DNA of 64,000 bases from Gamsiella multidivaricata (GCF_025024155.1 NW_026251728.1:62001-126000); one strand, 5' to 3'. Shown: positions 1 to 12,942, counted from the stretch's first letter. The notes: generated from the sequence alone by a model not told the origin. Made by a program: numbers and translations.

Positions 1-2161
1 GTAGTGGAGTGTGAGGCGCCCTAACTGTAACCACACGCGGTTTATCATGTTATGTTGCGTTAAAGAACACATTATTCACTCGTTTGTTTTTTCATCTTCG
101 CCCTAGGACTAATTCTCAATAACATATATGAATTCAAGGTGAAGCGTTACTATTGCAATGTACTATAGCTCAATTTTGGGCGAAGTCTGGTTGAATGTTG
201 CTTTGTCTACGAACCAACTTAAAAGGACTTGAGCACACACTCCATCGCCTGTCCTTCTCTGCCTCGCCAACATAAAAAAAAGGGGGGAGACAGAAGAAAC
301 AAACAGAGAAACAGGAAAAGAAAAGGATAAAAGAACACGTATGTGCATTTTGAGCGATAGGATGGATTACTCTAGCCAAACATGCCAAATTAGCCCGCCT
401 GGTAGAATATGTCGCCTTTTGACGCTCACTTCTGAATAGGTAGAGCATAAAAAGGAACAGAGGAATCAGATAAACTTGGAATTTGGGACAATTGGGTTTT
501 TGGGGCAGGTTTTGGACGGATTGAACACAGAGATGAATGAAAGGAGAGGATACAATTGAAGTTTATGTAATTGGGCCTTTGGGGCTGTGCAGCACCATGC
601 TCATCAACGCTCTTAATGAACTCCAAAGCAAAAATCGACTGGAGGAGAAACATTGATGCAGCCGTCGAGCGTTGTTTGTTAGTTGGTGGACGATGACTAC
701 TAGAATATCTCTGTTCTCGGTGCTGACGGTAGAGAGCAGCCAGGAATAACCTTGTTTGCGGAGGTGATAATAGTCATCGTGCTTGATCGATGTTCCGGAT
801 GGAGTTCATAACATGCTGTTCTATTGACGCTCTGTACCGCATGCATGCTGCGTCTTAGGAGAAACGTGGGAACACAGGCCATAGTTTTCCGTGCTTATTT
901 TTAGGTGCACCGCCCTCCGGAACTGGATGGCTAGAAATGGATACGGATGCCATGGAGGTAAAAAAAAAAAGCGAATACCAATGCCATTATAAGCGCGGCC
1001 GGAAAAATCAACAATGGGCGGTGCTATTAGTTGCTTCCTGCTCTCGAAGGTTGTCGGTGCTCCCCATCGATACGAGGTAAAAAGGTATATGATACATGTA
1101 GATTACATGCGTCCGCAACAATATCGATGCAAGTGAGTGTGTGGCGTTATTAAGGTTTGAGAGGGGGTGGAAACGAAACTTGAAAGGACTGGAACCCTAA
1201 AGCAGATAGAGTCGTTCATATTTGCTTTGTTGATGTATTACCTAAATTAAGCATCCTCCAACTCTTTGCATTTTACTCTTCCCGCAGTGGACTAATAGCA
1301 GAAGCCAAAATGATGGAATGAGCAGAAGTATGTTGAATGTTGGAATGAGCCAGTAGAGGAGTGGTGGCAAATTTTTCCTGCTGCGGATGCAAGTTTAAAT
1401 AAGGTCCTGTATCGATCATCTTGCAAAGAGCAAAAACTTTTTTTTTTATTTGAATGTACCTTCGTGTCATTGGAGCCCTGTGTGCACTGCCTCATTGAAA
1501 TTTCACTTGCATGTTTGGATGCATACGCGTGTGTGAATGTGCGCGCAAAATGTATTTTCCTCTGCTGCACGCCGTAGTATATAATACTAATCATTCGAAT
1601 TCGACGGCGGTTCGGTGAAAAAGAAAGAAAATGACCTGATAACCCTTGGGCAATCCCTGGCGCCCTGAAAGAGTGTGCAGATAAAATCAATTCAGGTATG
1701 AAGAGGTCCTATCCTGCCTCCATCCCTCGCCCCACTACGCAAAGGTATGTGTCCTGACAAACTGACAAACAGAGTTGGCAGAAAGCATTGAAGCACAACC
1801 AGTCTCCAGTTGTTTGTTTGTTGTCTATGTCGTCTGCATACCAAACACAAAAGTCAGTTGTCCGTAAAGAAAAGAGTATCTTTTTTAAGTTCAAAATTGT
1901 TTCCAAAACGTGTGTTTTTCTACAGGTACATGTACATGCTACGGCATCGACTAGACTATGTGCTCGAGTCCTCCATCTGAGAGCGCTGCAAACAGTCGAC
2001 TTTCTTTGTTGAAAGAGCCCACCATTGCATTGGACTCCGCTGCACGGTGGCAAGCTCATTATTTTCTTGCAATCTTATAAAGTCGCCTGGCGTCCTCCCC
2101 TGCCCCGCTTCTTTCACACTTTCATTTCTTCATCTCTCACATATCATATTCCACAGTGACC
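1..2161. other. Gene-free left flank
   Basis: No reading frame here resembles a protein, and I found no convincing splice-linked exons on either strand. Visible are only short A or T runs and a pyrimidine-rich stretch just before the gene at 2162, which is its likely promoter and 5' leader. No tRNA-like B box was noticed. Confidence 0.5.
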
Positions 2162-3199
2162 ATGTCTGCCCCATCAGAACAACCCGTCTACTACACTCCT
2201 GCTCCCGCACCAGGAGGCGCTAGCCCCGCTCCAAATCCCGCGGGCACACCCACATATCAATATGTTCAGCCCCAGCCTTTGCCCGACCAGATTCATCAAC
2301 AGCCCGCAGGAACGTTGCAGCAGCCTTACTATCCTCCTCAGTCGCCTGCACTCATGCAGCAATCGCCTGCACTTATGCAGCAATCGCCTATTGGCCAGCA
2401 GCAGCAGCCCTACTATGGTGATCAGCAGCCCCAGACCCAACAGCAGCAACCCTACTATGGTAATCAGCAGCCCCAGGTCCAGCAGCAGCAACCCTACTAT
2501 GCTGAGCAGCAGCCCCAGGTCCAGCAGCAGCAACCAACAACATATGTCTACGCTCAGGAGCATACCACAACAGAGATGCCTGTGGTCAGCGGCAATGGAA
2601 GGGGTATCGTTGGAAGGATGCCTCAGCTCCAGACCTGCTGTATGTGCTTTCCTCTCCACACGGGTGCCTTGATCATCGCAGCACTCATGTTCATTTTCTA
2701 TGGATACTGCGGTCTTGTCCTGCTCCTTGCTAGCGGGTACAGTGGTAAGCGAAACTTTTGTCATTTCTTTCAAAACAAGCAGCTCGCTTATACGTGCATC
2801 TCTTAACACACCCTTTACTCTTTTTTTTTTTCCTCAATAACAATAGGCGGCATCTTCGTCGGTTTGATTATCATCGGTATCTTCTATCTCTTGGTCGCTG
2901 TGGTTTCCGGCTACGGTTTCGCTGGTATCTATAAGGAGCAGCCCCTCTGGGTGGACAAATTCATCCGGTTCTACCTCATCGGCTCGGTCGTGTGGTTTGT
3001 GTTTGAGGTTCTCGAGATGATCCTGCGCGTCGTCTACATCAACCAGTACATTTACTATGGCGGATTTCCCTGGGCCGCGTGGATCATTCAGCTAATTCTT
3101 GCCTCGCTCTTCCAGTACTACTTCTGCGTCTGCTTGGTCTCCTACCAGCGCGTCTTGCACGCCCGCGTCGGCGACGAGAAGCAGCTCCAGATGTCTTAA
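2162..3199 (+). CDS. Q/P-rich tetraspan-like membrane protein
   Basis: Two exons, 2162-2744 and 2847-3199, joined by GTAAGC...ATAG, give about 311 residues. The first 150 or so residues are low-complexity Pro/Gln/Tyr with a repeated unit of the form QQQQPYYGxQQPQ (three clear copies plus degenerate ones). After a short linker with a CCMCFPLHTG motif come four predicted membrane segments: one ending in the first exon (LIIAALMFIFYGYCGLVLLL), one starting the second exon, and two near the C-terminus. The tail EKQLQMS is short and cytosolic-like. A CC-type motif before the first helix and a four-helix layout recall small tetraspan families of endomembranes, but I cannot name the family. The ATG at 2162 is chosen because an upstream in-frame GTG is not a normal fungal start. 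Function unknown; the N-terminal region may be a flexible cytosolic interaction arm. Confidence 0.8.
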
Positions 3200-4337
3200 A
3201 TCGGACATGCGGCTGGGACCTATTCCAAGCATGACATATATATTTTCTAGCCCATATAATCCACATTTCGTCTCTATTGTAACAAATACACCTCAAACCA
3301 CTAATTAAAATGCAATTGCTCAAATAACCAAATAACCACCGACGCTCATTGTCCGAATTTTTGATTGGGAGGAAAATTCAGAAATTCAGGGGAAAGGGTC
3401 TAGCCCGTCCTTACTTGATGTCTGTCCATCAGTGGCAAAGCGTTAAACAAAATGACAAAGAGAGAATCGAGGCCACTTCGTGAGATAAGCTTTCAAGGCT
3501 ACTGCGGTAAGTCATTTTAAACCAACATCGTGGCGGCGCGTCATTTCTTTTACTCTCCCTTCCATTAAGCATAATTCCCAAAGGAACAGCGTCTACCAGT
3601 GATGATGATAGTAATAGATAGCACTTGCCATAGTTGACGAAGCCCATTCCGCAATATGCGAGCAAATACGGACAAAGGCGGGCATGATGAGAGGATTTCA
3701 TGCACAGGGGTTGGGAGCGGTTGCTAAACTTGAAATTCCTGATAGTCGAGAAGCAGGCCCTGAGACCTTGGACAAAAGCATGCATCAGGCGACACAGGAA
3801 CAGTTCAGATCCAGAAAGGCATCAATTCGAATGGCGTAAAAAGTGCGAAAGACTATTCGGCTTGGGCTTCGTTACATTTGCTGGCTTCCTCACCGTATAG
3901 CTGTGATATAAGGAAGTGCGGGGTGTGAGTGAAGATAATGAAAAGGGGCCGAAAGAAGCGGAAACTTTGTAAGAAAAAAAAAATGATGGAGCAAGCCAAG
4001 CTGTAACATAGCAGAGGACAAATGAAATGTAGTGCTGTACATAGTTTACAAGACTCTCCACAAGACAGCATAGCTAACTGAATCGCAGATAAATGTCATA
4101 AAGGGAAGACAGATGCCGATTTTTCTTATAGACGCATCCATGACTGATGTCCATCATCGCATGTTCTTTCCCCCGGGTCTTCCAATGGAAAGTAGAGTGA
4201 TAGTATTTGCTATTCCCTATTTGAGAGACCATATCCTGTTCTAAAAGGGCTTGCTGCCCTATCGCTGAGATGTGTCTTTGTTTTTAATTCTGTGTGAATA
4301 CTTGTGGAGAAGCATTAGTTGGCTAATAGGTTCACCA
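3200..4337. other. Intergenic, nothing recognised
   Basis: A frame of about 118 codons on the minus strand (3429-3785) has no family-like motifs and no obvious splice partners. I see no RNA gene or repeat. This is the 3' flank of the genes on both sides (convergent). Confidence 0.4.
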
Positions 4338-5943
4338 TTAGCCATCTGCAGCCATCTCGGTGAGGCGTGATTTACAAGATCTGGTTAAACGCGAGCAAGA
4401 GGACATAATCTTAAGTAGCATGTCTTTTGTCGTCAGATGGCAACGATCGAGACTGATATCCTTTAGGACGGGGAAATGGGTCTGAAGACACTCGAACGAC
4501 AGTGGGCCGAAATTTGACTCACCCATGTCAAGAATGGTCACCCGTGGCATGGCTGCCAAGATCAAAGCAATATCCTCGTCCGAAAAGAACAGTTGGCTCG
4601 GATGCATTGCCAATCCCTCCAACTCTGGCCAGACTCCTGCTTCGACCATCTGTACAAAGCCCCTTGCTTCAGCTATTTCGGTCCTGCACAAAACCTGTGC
4701 CGGATACCATTCCAAATACTCGAGGGATCGACATCGAGCTAGGGACTCCAGCTGCTTTCCCACTTTCTCCTGCAAGGCCGTGTAGTGGAGTTTCAGCGAT
4801 CGTAATGCAGGCATCTCCCAGGACTCGCCAGAAACGTAGTGGACCCCAAGATCACAGACATAGAGGGCCCTTAGATGAGGCAAAGTGCGGATCGTTTTCC
4901 ACAATTGAGGACCATCTTTGGTGGTCGGTTCCCAGATATCGGTGATGACCAACTCCAACTCCGTCAAGTATGTATGCCGATATAGCAGGGCGTAAATGTG
5001 CGATCGAATTTTGGTCCAACCGGTTAGGATCAGTTTTTGTAGTTTATGGAAATATAGTGCCGCGTAGGACTCCATGTCGGAACTAGAGTGTGACATTTCG
5101 AGAACGCAAACCAAGTGGCGATAGCGGTGAAGGGCTTCGAATGGTGGATTCAATTGTGTATCGATGCTTAGGTTAAGTGTTCCCCAGACCATCGGTGCTG
5201 CCCACCTGAACCACGCCTTGTTGATCAGCATGCATTACACGAAATCCTTGCGTTCCAGGTGCTGAAAGATGAGTTCCTGGATCTCTGGTATGTCCATTGC
5301 CTCGATTCTCGGTTTGGGCACTGCTGTATGGAGGGATACATCTTTGTTCGACTCGTCTGCTCTGTCGACGAGGGTTTGCAATAGGTTCTGGGCCGCGGAC
5401 TGACTCTCGAGGAGACTTCGAAGGGTCGATAACATCTCAGCCTGGTAATGGGAAGTGACATAATCTCTGTCCTTGTTCACAGGTTCGAGGTATTGTTGGT
5501 TTCTAGAAGCTGGAAGGATTTGATCTTCTTGGTTTCCGAAGCGAGAACCCTGTACGATGACCTCCTGAAAAACATCAAGCACAGCGCCAGGGTGACAGAG
5601 GATCCTGGGCGGTGACAATCTATGGTATGAATCAGGTCAGAAACCTTTTTTTATAGCAAAATAAGTATTAACATCATCTGTTTTCGATAAGATATCCTTA
5701 CTCTTTGAAGTCGGCGTCAGTCATTAAGGGAATGATGGTTCCATCCCGTATGACATATTGTGCGTTTCTGAAGACCCTCCGAACATCCGTCCAGAGGATA
5801 ACATACTGTCCAGTCCTGTGGTCCAGATGGGTACCGATTTTGACGGCGGTAGGGGTTGACGATGCAGTTGAAAGCGGTGAGTTGCGGAAGTCCTGCGCTG
5901 AACAAGGCGTCCCGAGATTTGCAAGAGGGGTTGGGTTCGCCAT
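4338..5943 (-). pseudogene. F-box/leucine-rich protein with internal stop
   Basis: Two exons on the minus strand, 5943-5702 and 5619-4338, joined by GTAAGG...ATAG, encode a 507-codon frame. The N-terminal exon (start MANPTPLANLG) carries a segment around DHRTGQYVILWTDV that I associate with N-terminal domains of Mortierella expanded families. It continues to SPPRILCHPGAVLDV, then an F-box-like core (MDIPEIQELIFQHLERKDFV ... NKAWFRWAAPMVW) and leucine-rich-type repeats to the end. Inside the F-box, at 5235-5237, there is an in-frame TAA; the frame resumes at once with Cys-Met-Leu-Ile-Asn-Lys and stays open for nearly 300 codons. The neighbouring decayed copy has AAG at the matching codon, which supports the TAA being a lesion. 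Such proteins normally recruit substrates to SCF ubiquitin ligases. Alternatives are a sequencing error or use of only one half. Recently disabled gene is my preferred reading. Confidence 0.7.
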
Positions 5944-6321
5944 TGCTATGGGAGGTTACTGGATTAATGGGTTTAGAGAATATATGCAAAACACTTAAAC
6001 CAGAGGGCCATGGTCGCAATTCAGGCCGAGGGACTGTGAAATGCAATTCCGGGAAGACATCGACTTTCCATCAAAAGTCAGATACGTCCTTAGCGCATTG
6101 TGCAACTTCACCTCGGTTCTTTTTGTCTGATAATTCCTATAAGGACTCGACATAGAGGACAATACAGCAATGGCATCCATGATATTCACTGGCTCAAATA
6201 TTAAACTCTATTCCATAGCATAGTCTACTGCACTCAAAGCATCTATTTTTCTTTTATTGAGCGCGAAGTAGAGTCGTAGGCTCACGGATGGCCGCCAGCG
6301 ACTATCTTGGCGGGGTGCATT

Positions 6322-6720
6322 TTATAGGCCTTGATTATAATCCAACGTTCCGAGAATAGTCATTTTTGGCATGGCTGCCAAGGTGAATGTGACCTCGTCG
6401 TCTTTAAGACCCAAAATCGCCAGCCGCAACGTCGTTCCTCCGGTCATCAACGGCGATAGCCTGTGGATCTCACTGTAGGACCCCCGGGGTGGCGCATCAA
6501 GAGAACAATCGCAGACGATCACTATATAGATTCTGAGAACCCCGGCCGCTACTAAATAGCAGTGGGCCTCGACGGTTGGGTTTCTGCGAGGCGGTTTATC
6601 CAGTTTGATCGTTCTCCAGACCATCGAAGTCACCCATCCGTGCCACGCCTTGCTGAGTTACATGCACTTTAGTATGCCTACGATACAGGCACTACTGCGA
6701 TCTCTGGTATGGCTATCACC
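6322..6720 (-). pseudogene. Decayed tandem copy of the F-box gene
   Basis: The minus strand keeps recognisable blocks of the gene at 4338-5943: IAIPEI (compare MDIPEI), then LSKAWHGWVTSMVWRTIKLD (compare INKAWFRWAAPMVWGTLNLS), and near its end LAAMPKMTIL (compare LAAMPRVTILDMG). Between and before these blocks are several in-frame stops, and most of the leucine-rich region is gone. The AAGGCGTGG core is identical in both copies. It lies upstream of the other copy in the same orientation, so this is a tandem duplication followed by decay. No functional product is expected. Confidence 0.7.
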
Positions 6721-7040
6721 ACGACATTCGACTTTATTGCATGACTGAGCTGTTCTCGGCTAATGTGTTCGATCGCATATCACCTTGGTCGTCTAAAGTG
6801 TGATGATCACTGGTGTCGTTACCACACTCGCAGTCGCATATACAGTGTCGTCGAGTATAATATCGTGCACAATGCCAGGGAAGTAGCATATTCTCAGCAG
6901 CAGTTTGCGGCCATTGAGCGAAGGAGCAGGATGAGTGCGCGCGCACAAATATTCTGATTTCAAAGGTTTATATACTTTATTTGCAATACGACCCGACTAT
7001 TGCTGATACTCAGGAGTGTTTCGTGTCGTACATCTTGTGC

Positions 7041-10000
7041 TCAGGAAGAACGAGGAATCAGCTTCAGCTGATCATGCTCGACCGTAATGCCGACTTCCTC
7101 TCCAATCTTGACCTTGCCCTCGATAATCAACTTCGCCAGGGGCTGGAGCAACTGTTTCTGGATGACACGGTTCAATGGACGAGCACCATAGGCCGAGCTG
7201 TATCCACGGTTAGCGAGCCACTCCTTTGAAGCAGGGTCCGCATCGAGCGAGATGCGGCGGTCCTCAAGTCGGGCCTGCACCTCACGCAGACGGACGTCGA
7301 CAATATCGCGAATGGCCTTGTGCGACAGGCGGTTGAACACGACCTAGCATTGACGAAAAACAGATACATATATATATAACGCGTTTAGTAACTTGATTGA
7401 ACGCCGAATAGGATGATTATTCTCGCTTCAAAGGTCGAAGCAATCCTTACCATGTCGTCAATACGGTTGACGAATTCGGGCGCAAAGTGCCGTCTAACGA
7501 CCTGCATGACAGCCTCCTTTTCCTCATCTGTAACCTTGCTCTCATCGGCCTGAGATGTCTTCTTGACCAACTTGCCCATAATTGAAGGCGATCTCGCCGA
7601 CGCGTCATCCTCCGCAATCGCCAGCATATCGGCACCCAGGTTGGATGTCATGATAATGATCGTATTCCTAAAGTCGACCGTTCGACCTTGAGAATCTGTC
7701 AAGCGTCCGTCGTCCAGAACCTGCAGCATCAAGTTAAATACATCCTTGTTGGCCTTCTCCATTTCATCGAAAAGGATCACTGCGTATGGCTTGCGGCGAA
7801 TAGCCTCCGTAAGCTCGCCCCCTTCCTCGTGACCCACATAACCTGGCGGGGCACCGATCAAACGCGAGGTTGAGAATTTTTCCATATACTCGGACATATC
7901 GATACGAACAATCGCATGCTCAGTATCAAAGAGGAATTGGGCAATTGCCTTGCAGAGCTCGGTCTATGAGGTTTATGCGAAACACAAGCGCAAGATTAGC
8001 ACGATAGTAAACATCAACAGCAGATCCCAAATAACACACGACGTAATAAAATGAAATCATACCTTTCCGACACCAGTAGGTCCGAGGAACAAAAACGAGG
8101 CAATGGGACGGGTAGGGCTCGAAAGGCCAGCGCGGCTCAGGCGTACAGCCTCTGCCACCGCAGAAATAGCTTCATTCTGTCCGACAACGCGCTCCGAGAG
8201 AGCCTTCTCCATACTCAGCAATCTCTCCTTCTCTCCCTTTAACAGATTCTGAACAGGGATGCCAGTCATTCTTGCAACAACTCGCGAAATATCGTCAGCA
8301 GTAACGCGCTCGTGAATCAAACTCTCGACTTCCTCCTGAGTTCCCAAAGGTCCCATTGGCCTTTCAGCATCCTCGCCATCAGTCAGACCAGCCTCAATCG
8401 CCCCAAGCGCTTCCTGAGGTATCTTCTCCTCCCTGGGCAGCTTGGCCTCCAAGCCAGGAATAACTCCGTAACGGAGTTCAGAAGCACGGGTGAAATCTCC
8501 TTTACGCTGCGCGTTCTCGAGGTCAATACGCGCTTGCTCGAGCTCAGCCTTGGTGCTCTTGATCTTGTCCAGCTTCTCTCTAAAATTGTGATATAATACA
8601 TCATAGGTCGTCATGAAATATTGGATGCCATCAAGAGCATATGTTCAGATGCGAATTTGATCCGCACACAATAGCAAATACGTACCTTTCTTGTTGCCAA
8701 ATCTCAGTCAAACGCTTCGACTCGTCCTTCTTCTTGCTCAGGTCATCCTCCAGCTTCTGGCGCCTCGAAACCGAAAGTGGGTCTGTCTCCTTTTTCAAAC
8801 TCTCGAGTTCAATCTCCATTGTAACAATGCCGCGGTCCAAACTCTCAATCACATCGGGCTTGCTCTCCTGCTGTAGACGAAGCTTGGAGCAGGCCTCGTC
8901 CACCAGATCGATGGCTTTGTCGGGCAAGAAGCGATCCGTGATGTATCGGTGACTCTGAACAGCTGCTGCCACCAGTGCTGAATCGGCAATCCGGACTCCG
9001 TGGTGGACCTCGTAGCGCTCCTTGAGTCCACGCAGGATCGAAATTGTATCCTCTACAGAAGGCTCAGATACCATGACAGACTGGAAACGACGTGCCAATG
9101 CCGGGTCCTTCTCAATGTATTTACGGTACTCGTCGATGGTGGTTGCTCCGCAGCAGTGCAACGTGCCTCGAGCCAGGGCAGGCTTCAACATATTTCCGGC
9201 ATCCATGGCTCCCTCGGATTTCCCAAGACCCAGTAGTGTGTGCAGTTCGTCGATGAACAAGATGATCTTGCCCTCCTCAGCCGTAACATCGGCCAAAACC
9301 GCCTTGAGACGCTCCTCAAATTCTCCTCTAAAAATCATTTCCGGTTATAGGAAAGACGCATAAATAACGTCAGCTGTAGGATCCTTGTAAATGTGGAACG
9401 ACGTGTACGGGACTATTCCTCTTACCTGTATTTCGCTCCAGCGACAAGAGCTCCGAGATCCAGAGAAATGACTCGCTTGTCCTTGATAGACTCTGGCACT
9501 TCACCATTAACGATTCGTTGCGCCAATCCTTCTGCAATACTCGTCTTTCCAACTCCTGCCTCTCCAATTAATACTGGGTTGTTCTTTGTTCTACGAGACA
9601 AGACTGCGAGGGTGAAACAAATGGGGTTGGTTTAGAAACACAAAGTGTCATAACAGAATCAGAGGTATCTGTCCATACTGTGGGCAGTTGCTTCAAGGTC
9701 AAAAGTCCTACCTTGAATTGTCCTGCGGATTTCTTCTTCACGCCCAATGACTGGGTCGAGCTTTCCTTCACTGGCGAGCTTTGTCAGGTCGTTTCCCTAC
9801 AAATGTTGCAGTTCAAAAATGACCAGATCAATAGGTATCCTTTAGGGAATACTTTCAGCGACTGAACTGGAAGGTCGCGCTTGCTAACTTACGTATTGCT
9901 CAAGCGCTTTTCCTTTCTCGCTCTGTTCTGGCGTAGGCTGAATCCTGAATCCCTGTGGGCCGCCTCGACCTAAGAAATAATTCATGAGAAAAACATAAGA

Positions 10001-10360
10001 TCAGTCGATGTTTGTTCGCAAAGTATTCCAAAAGATGACAGTCGAATTGGATCATGGCCGCTTACCAGTCTGATAAAGACGCACGGCTCCGAGCCATGGC
10101 ACAACCTTGGGTCCAGAATGTGTGCCAGACAAGGCTGCAGTCACGAGGAAGCCGTGTCGTGAAGCTCGCAATGATGGTGGCACCGCGTCTTTGCCTTGGA
10201 TCCCAACAGTCTTCCTGAAAGAGGTGTTCATGTGAACGGGGTTCTGCTTTGTAGTGGCAGTCGACAGAGTCCTCTGAGGAAGCCTGAGATGCGATCCGCT
10301 CACGCGAGCGGTGACATGGGCAACAGCCCTTGGGTTCGTGCGAGTTGTCAGAGCGAACAT
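7041..10360 (-). CDS. hsp78: Mitochondrial ClpB-type disaggregase Hsp78
   Basis: Eight exons (10360-10066, 9969-9893, 9796-9712, 9603-9426, 9327-8686, 8579-8063, 7963-7451, 7343-7041) close in frame to 869 residues. This AAA+ ATPase threads aggregated matrix proteins through a hexameric pore and works with mitochondrial Hsp70. The first ~100 residues are rich in Arg, Ser, Thr and Ala with few acids, as in a matrix-targeting presequence. The Clp N-terminal substrate domain is absent, as in yeast Hsp78 (811 residues). Nucleotide-binding domain 1 has Walker A GEAGVGKT near residue 165 and Walker B FIDELH near 237. A long charged coiled-coil middle domain follows. Domain 2 has Walker A GPTGVGKT, split by an intron, near 595, Walker [10 protein letters not shown], and a sensor-2 type GARPLNR motif near the C-terminus. 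All catalytic motifs are intact. The family assignment is very secure; mitochondrial location is inferred from the presequence and missing N domain. Confidence 0.96.
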
Positions 10361-10777
10361 AGTTAGGCGTATTTACTCAACGGATCCTTGTTACTTCTGT
10401 TACTTCAGATTTTTTTTTTCTTGTTTCCGCGTGTGAGCGTGTTTCTCTCTCCTTTTTTTTTTTTATTCTGAGCCGAGGCGGTAGTGCGACCAAGACGGAA
10501 GGCTATAGATATTTAGACGAACGAACGGAATGAATGCAGAATGCGAAATGAGAGAATGAGAAAAGGTGAAGTAGGTGCTCAGTTGGAATGAGCGGGAACC
10601 ATGGCTAAATGAACGGAGGCCTGTCTCACAGGGATTTTATGATTCAGATTTTTCCTTTTTTGAAGATGCGCTAGAAGGCACCAGAAAACTCGCATGGTAT
10701 GATGTCTCCATTCGGCTTTATTACATCTCATCGGTATCGTATATACATATTTCTGAATCAATTAGGGGTAGAAGTCT
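10361..10777. other. Upstream region of hsp78
   Basis: Non-coding gap between the hsp78 start and the stop of the next minus-strand gene. It has T runs at about 10410 and 10458. Seven GAA trinucleotides lie between 10519 and 10556, but without the alternating 5-bp inverted GAA/TTC pattern of a heat-shock element, so I do not call one. Confidence 0.5.
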
Positions 10778-12942
10778 TTACGCGGCAGCCTCTACAGGGA
10801 TCGGGGCTGCAGCATCGGCCACTTGGGTCTCCACAACTACGACCTCCGTCGCTGTCTCCTCCTCGGCTGATGCCTCGACAACGGTTTCCTCTACGCTCAC
10901 GATCGGAGCTGCGTCTTCAACAGTGGCGCGAATAGCGCCGCTTAATCTGCAGAGGGTGACATTCAGTAGAGTGGTGGGACGGATGTTAGTCTAGGATTGG
11001 CTTCTAGAGGCCAGAAACATAGCTTTTAAACCTATATGCATGAATGCATGAATGCTGTCCATTACCTTTTAAGAAGCGAGGGCTTGCGTTCGACCTTGTC
11101 CGCAATGGCAACGGTTTCGTCTGTGGTCGAGAGGTCCACATTCTGCTCGCCATCGGCAGTCTTTCCAACATTGGCGTCCGTGCCCTCGATGTGTTGCACG
11201 TGTGTCGATCCTTCAGCGTTAATCACATCCTCGGACGAAACTTCGCCCGACTTGACCTCAACCTCGTTCTTGTCCTTGCTCTTAGTCACACGAGAGAAGA
11301 AGCCGCCAGAGGACTGCGAGGTCACCTCGCCTTCAGAGGTAACAACGTCAGACAAGGTCTTCTCGGATGACACGACAATGGTCTCCTCGTTGGGAACTGG
11401 AGCGGGAGCTGGTGCAGGTGCCTGTAAAACATAGAGGTCGCGTTCAAAAAAATGCGAGTGAGAACGCGTGAAAGCAAAGACGTAAAAGTAGATAAAAATA
11501 TATATACAAAAAGATGACTTACGGGTTTCTTGGCAAAAAGACCGGCAAGGAATCCAGGCTTCTTCTCTGGTACGGGTGGCGTAGCGGGAGCATCGTTCTT
11601 GGCTTCAGCAGCCTTGGCCTTGCTAGCCTCGACTGCGTCATCAACGGCCTTCAATGCCTGGGTCTTGGCCTCATCAACTGTCAAGGGGTGCTCAGCTGGT
11701 GGAGCTGGAGCTGGATCCTCAACCTTGGGGGCCTTCTTTCCGAAGAGCTTGAAACCTCCGCTCTTGGCCTTGGGAGACTTAGGAGCCTCAGCAGGAGGGG
11801 TGGATGGGGCGTCGGTAGTATGCGAGACCGCGTTCTCCGACTCGTGCGTCTTCAGGGCGTCGACATCGCCCTCCTGAACATGGGTCAAATCCTGCTTCTT
11901 CTCAGTCGAGACCTCAGTCGTAACACCATCGGCCTTCTTCTTCTCATGGCTCGTGGCGACGGCAGAGAAACCAAAGTAGGATTTGCGTTTCTTGACAATT
12001 GGCGTTCCGTTCTCGATCTCAATGTCGTCGGGCTCGCCGTCCGAGTTGATCTCGTTGTCGGCGATGATGTTGGCCGAGTTTTTAGCGTGCTGGAATGCCT
12101 CTCTGGCGACTGTTAATATGATTAAAAATGGATCGCAGTGTTAGCAAGCGTTCCATCTAGTACTTTGTGTTATGAATGAGGAATAGACCATCGGGTCTTC
12201 GTTCACCCTTACCAAGCTTCTTGTATACCTCCTGGAACTGTTCGCTGCCAAATGGGTCTGGCTCTGCTTTGGCCTCGTCCGACTTTTCTTTAATGGCCTT
12301 GACCCAGCCCTTAGCCTTCTGAGGCGACTCGGCCGAAAAGTGGTAATCGCGATTCTTGGTGCTGACCACAAAGGATCTATTCTTAGACGACTTCTCAACG
12401 CGCTCCACAGAGTTGACATCCCTGAGGTTGATGATACCCAGAATGTTCTGGCGGTGCAGTTCGTCGTCGGACTTGTGATAGTAAAGAAGACCCGTACCCT
12501 TCGTGTTGGCTTGTGCGACATTCACCAACAGATCCCTATTGGCCTCCTCGTATACCTCCTCTACAGTCTTCACGGGGGCAGATGTAGCGGCAGGAACAAC
12601 AGCAGTGGTAGTAGCAGCAGCATCCTTGGCAGGAGCTTTTCCTGCAGCGACCTCCGATGGCGCATCTTCCACCGGCGCGGGGGCAGGAGTGGGAACCTTC
12701 TTGACACGACGCTCGTTGCGCTTATGAACCGTCTTGAGATTCTCAATGTTCACGGGCTCGGAACCAAAGGCAAAGTAGCGCTTGTTCCAGGGGTTGATAG
12801 GGTTGGTGCCGCGCTTCTGAAGGTAGCCAGCTTCAACATCGATTTCCTCCTCTTCTTCTTCGGACTTTGTGATAGAGGTGGACTCGGCAGCAGGGGCCTC
12901 AGTGGCCTCGATCTCTACAACGGGTTCCTCGTTCTTGGTCAT
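10778..12942 (-). CDS. PH-domain protein, Meu6-like
   Basis: Four exons (12942-12213, 12109-11523, 11421-11066, 10946-10778) close in frame to 613 residues. A pleckstrin-homology-type fold begins near residue 36 (EAGYLQKRGTNPINPWNKRY) and ends near 225 (DYHFSAESPQKAKGWVKAI). Between its early strands there is an Ala/Pro-rich insertion of roughly 70 residues. The remaining ~380 residues are disordered and rich in Ala, Pro, Glu and Lys, with short basic/aromatic motifs such as KSGGFKLFGKKAP, KPGFLAGLFAKKP and SGGFFSRVTKSK that recur at intervals. PH domains bind phosphoinositides or protein partners at membranes. The layout resembles fungal meiotic-expression Meu6-type PH proteins, but I cannot confirm orthology. 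Start is the first ATG, preceded closely by an A/T run. Confidence 0.85.

Noticed and set aside
3429..3785. Minus-strand frame of about 118 codons as a gene
   Set aside because: Composition is unremarkable, no motif or splice partner, and it lies between convergent gene ends.
10519..10556. Cluster of GAA trinucleotides upstream of hsp78 as a heat-shock element
   Set aside because: Seven GAA units occur, but spacing is irregular (4, 5, 4, 7, 6, 9) and no inverted TTC units alternate with them; canonical HSE geometry is absent.
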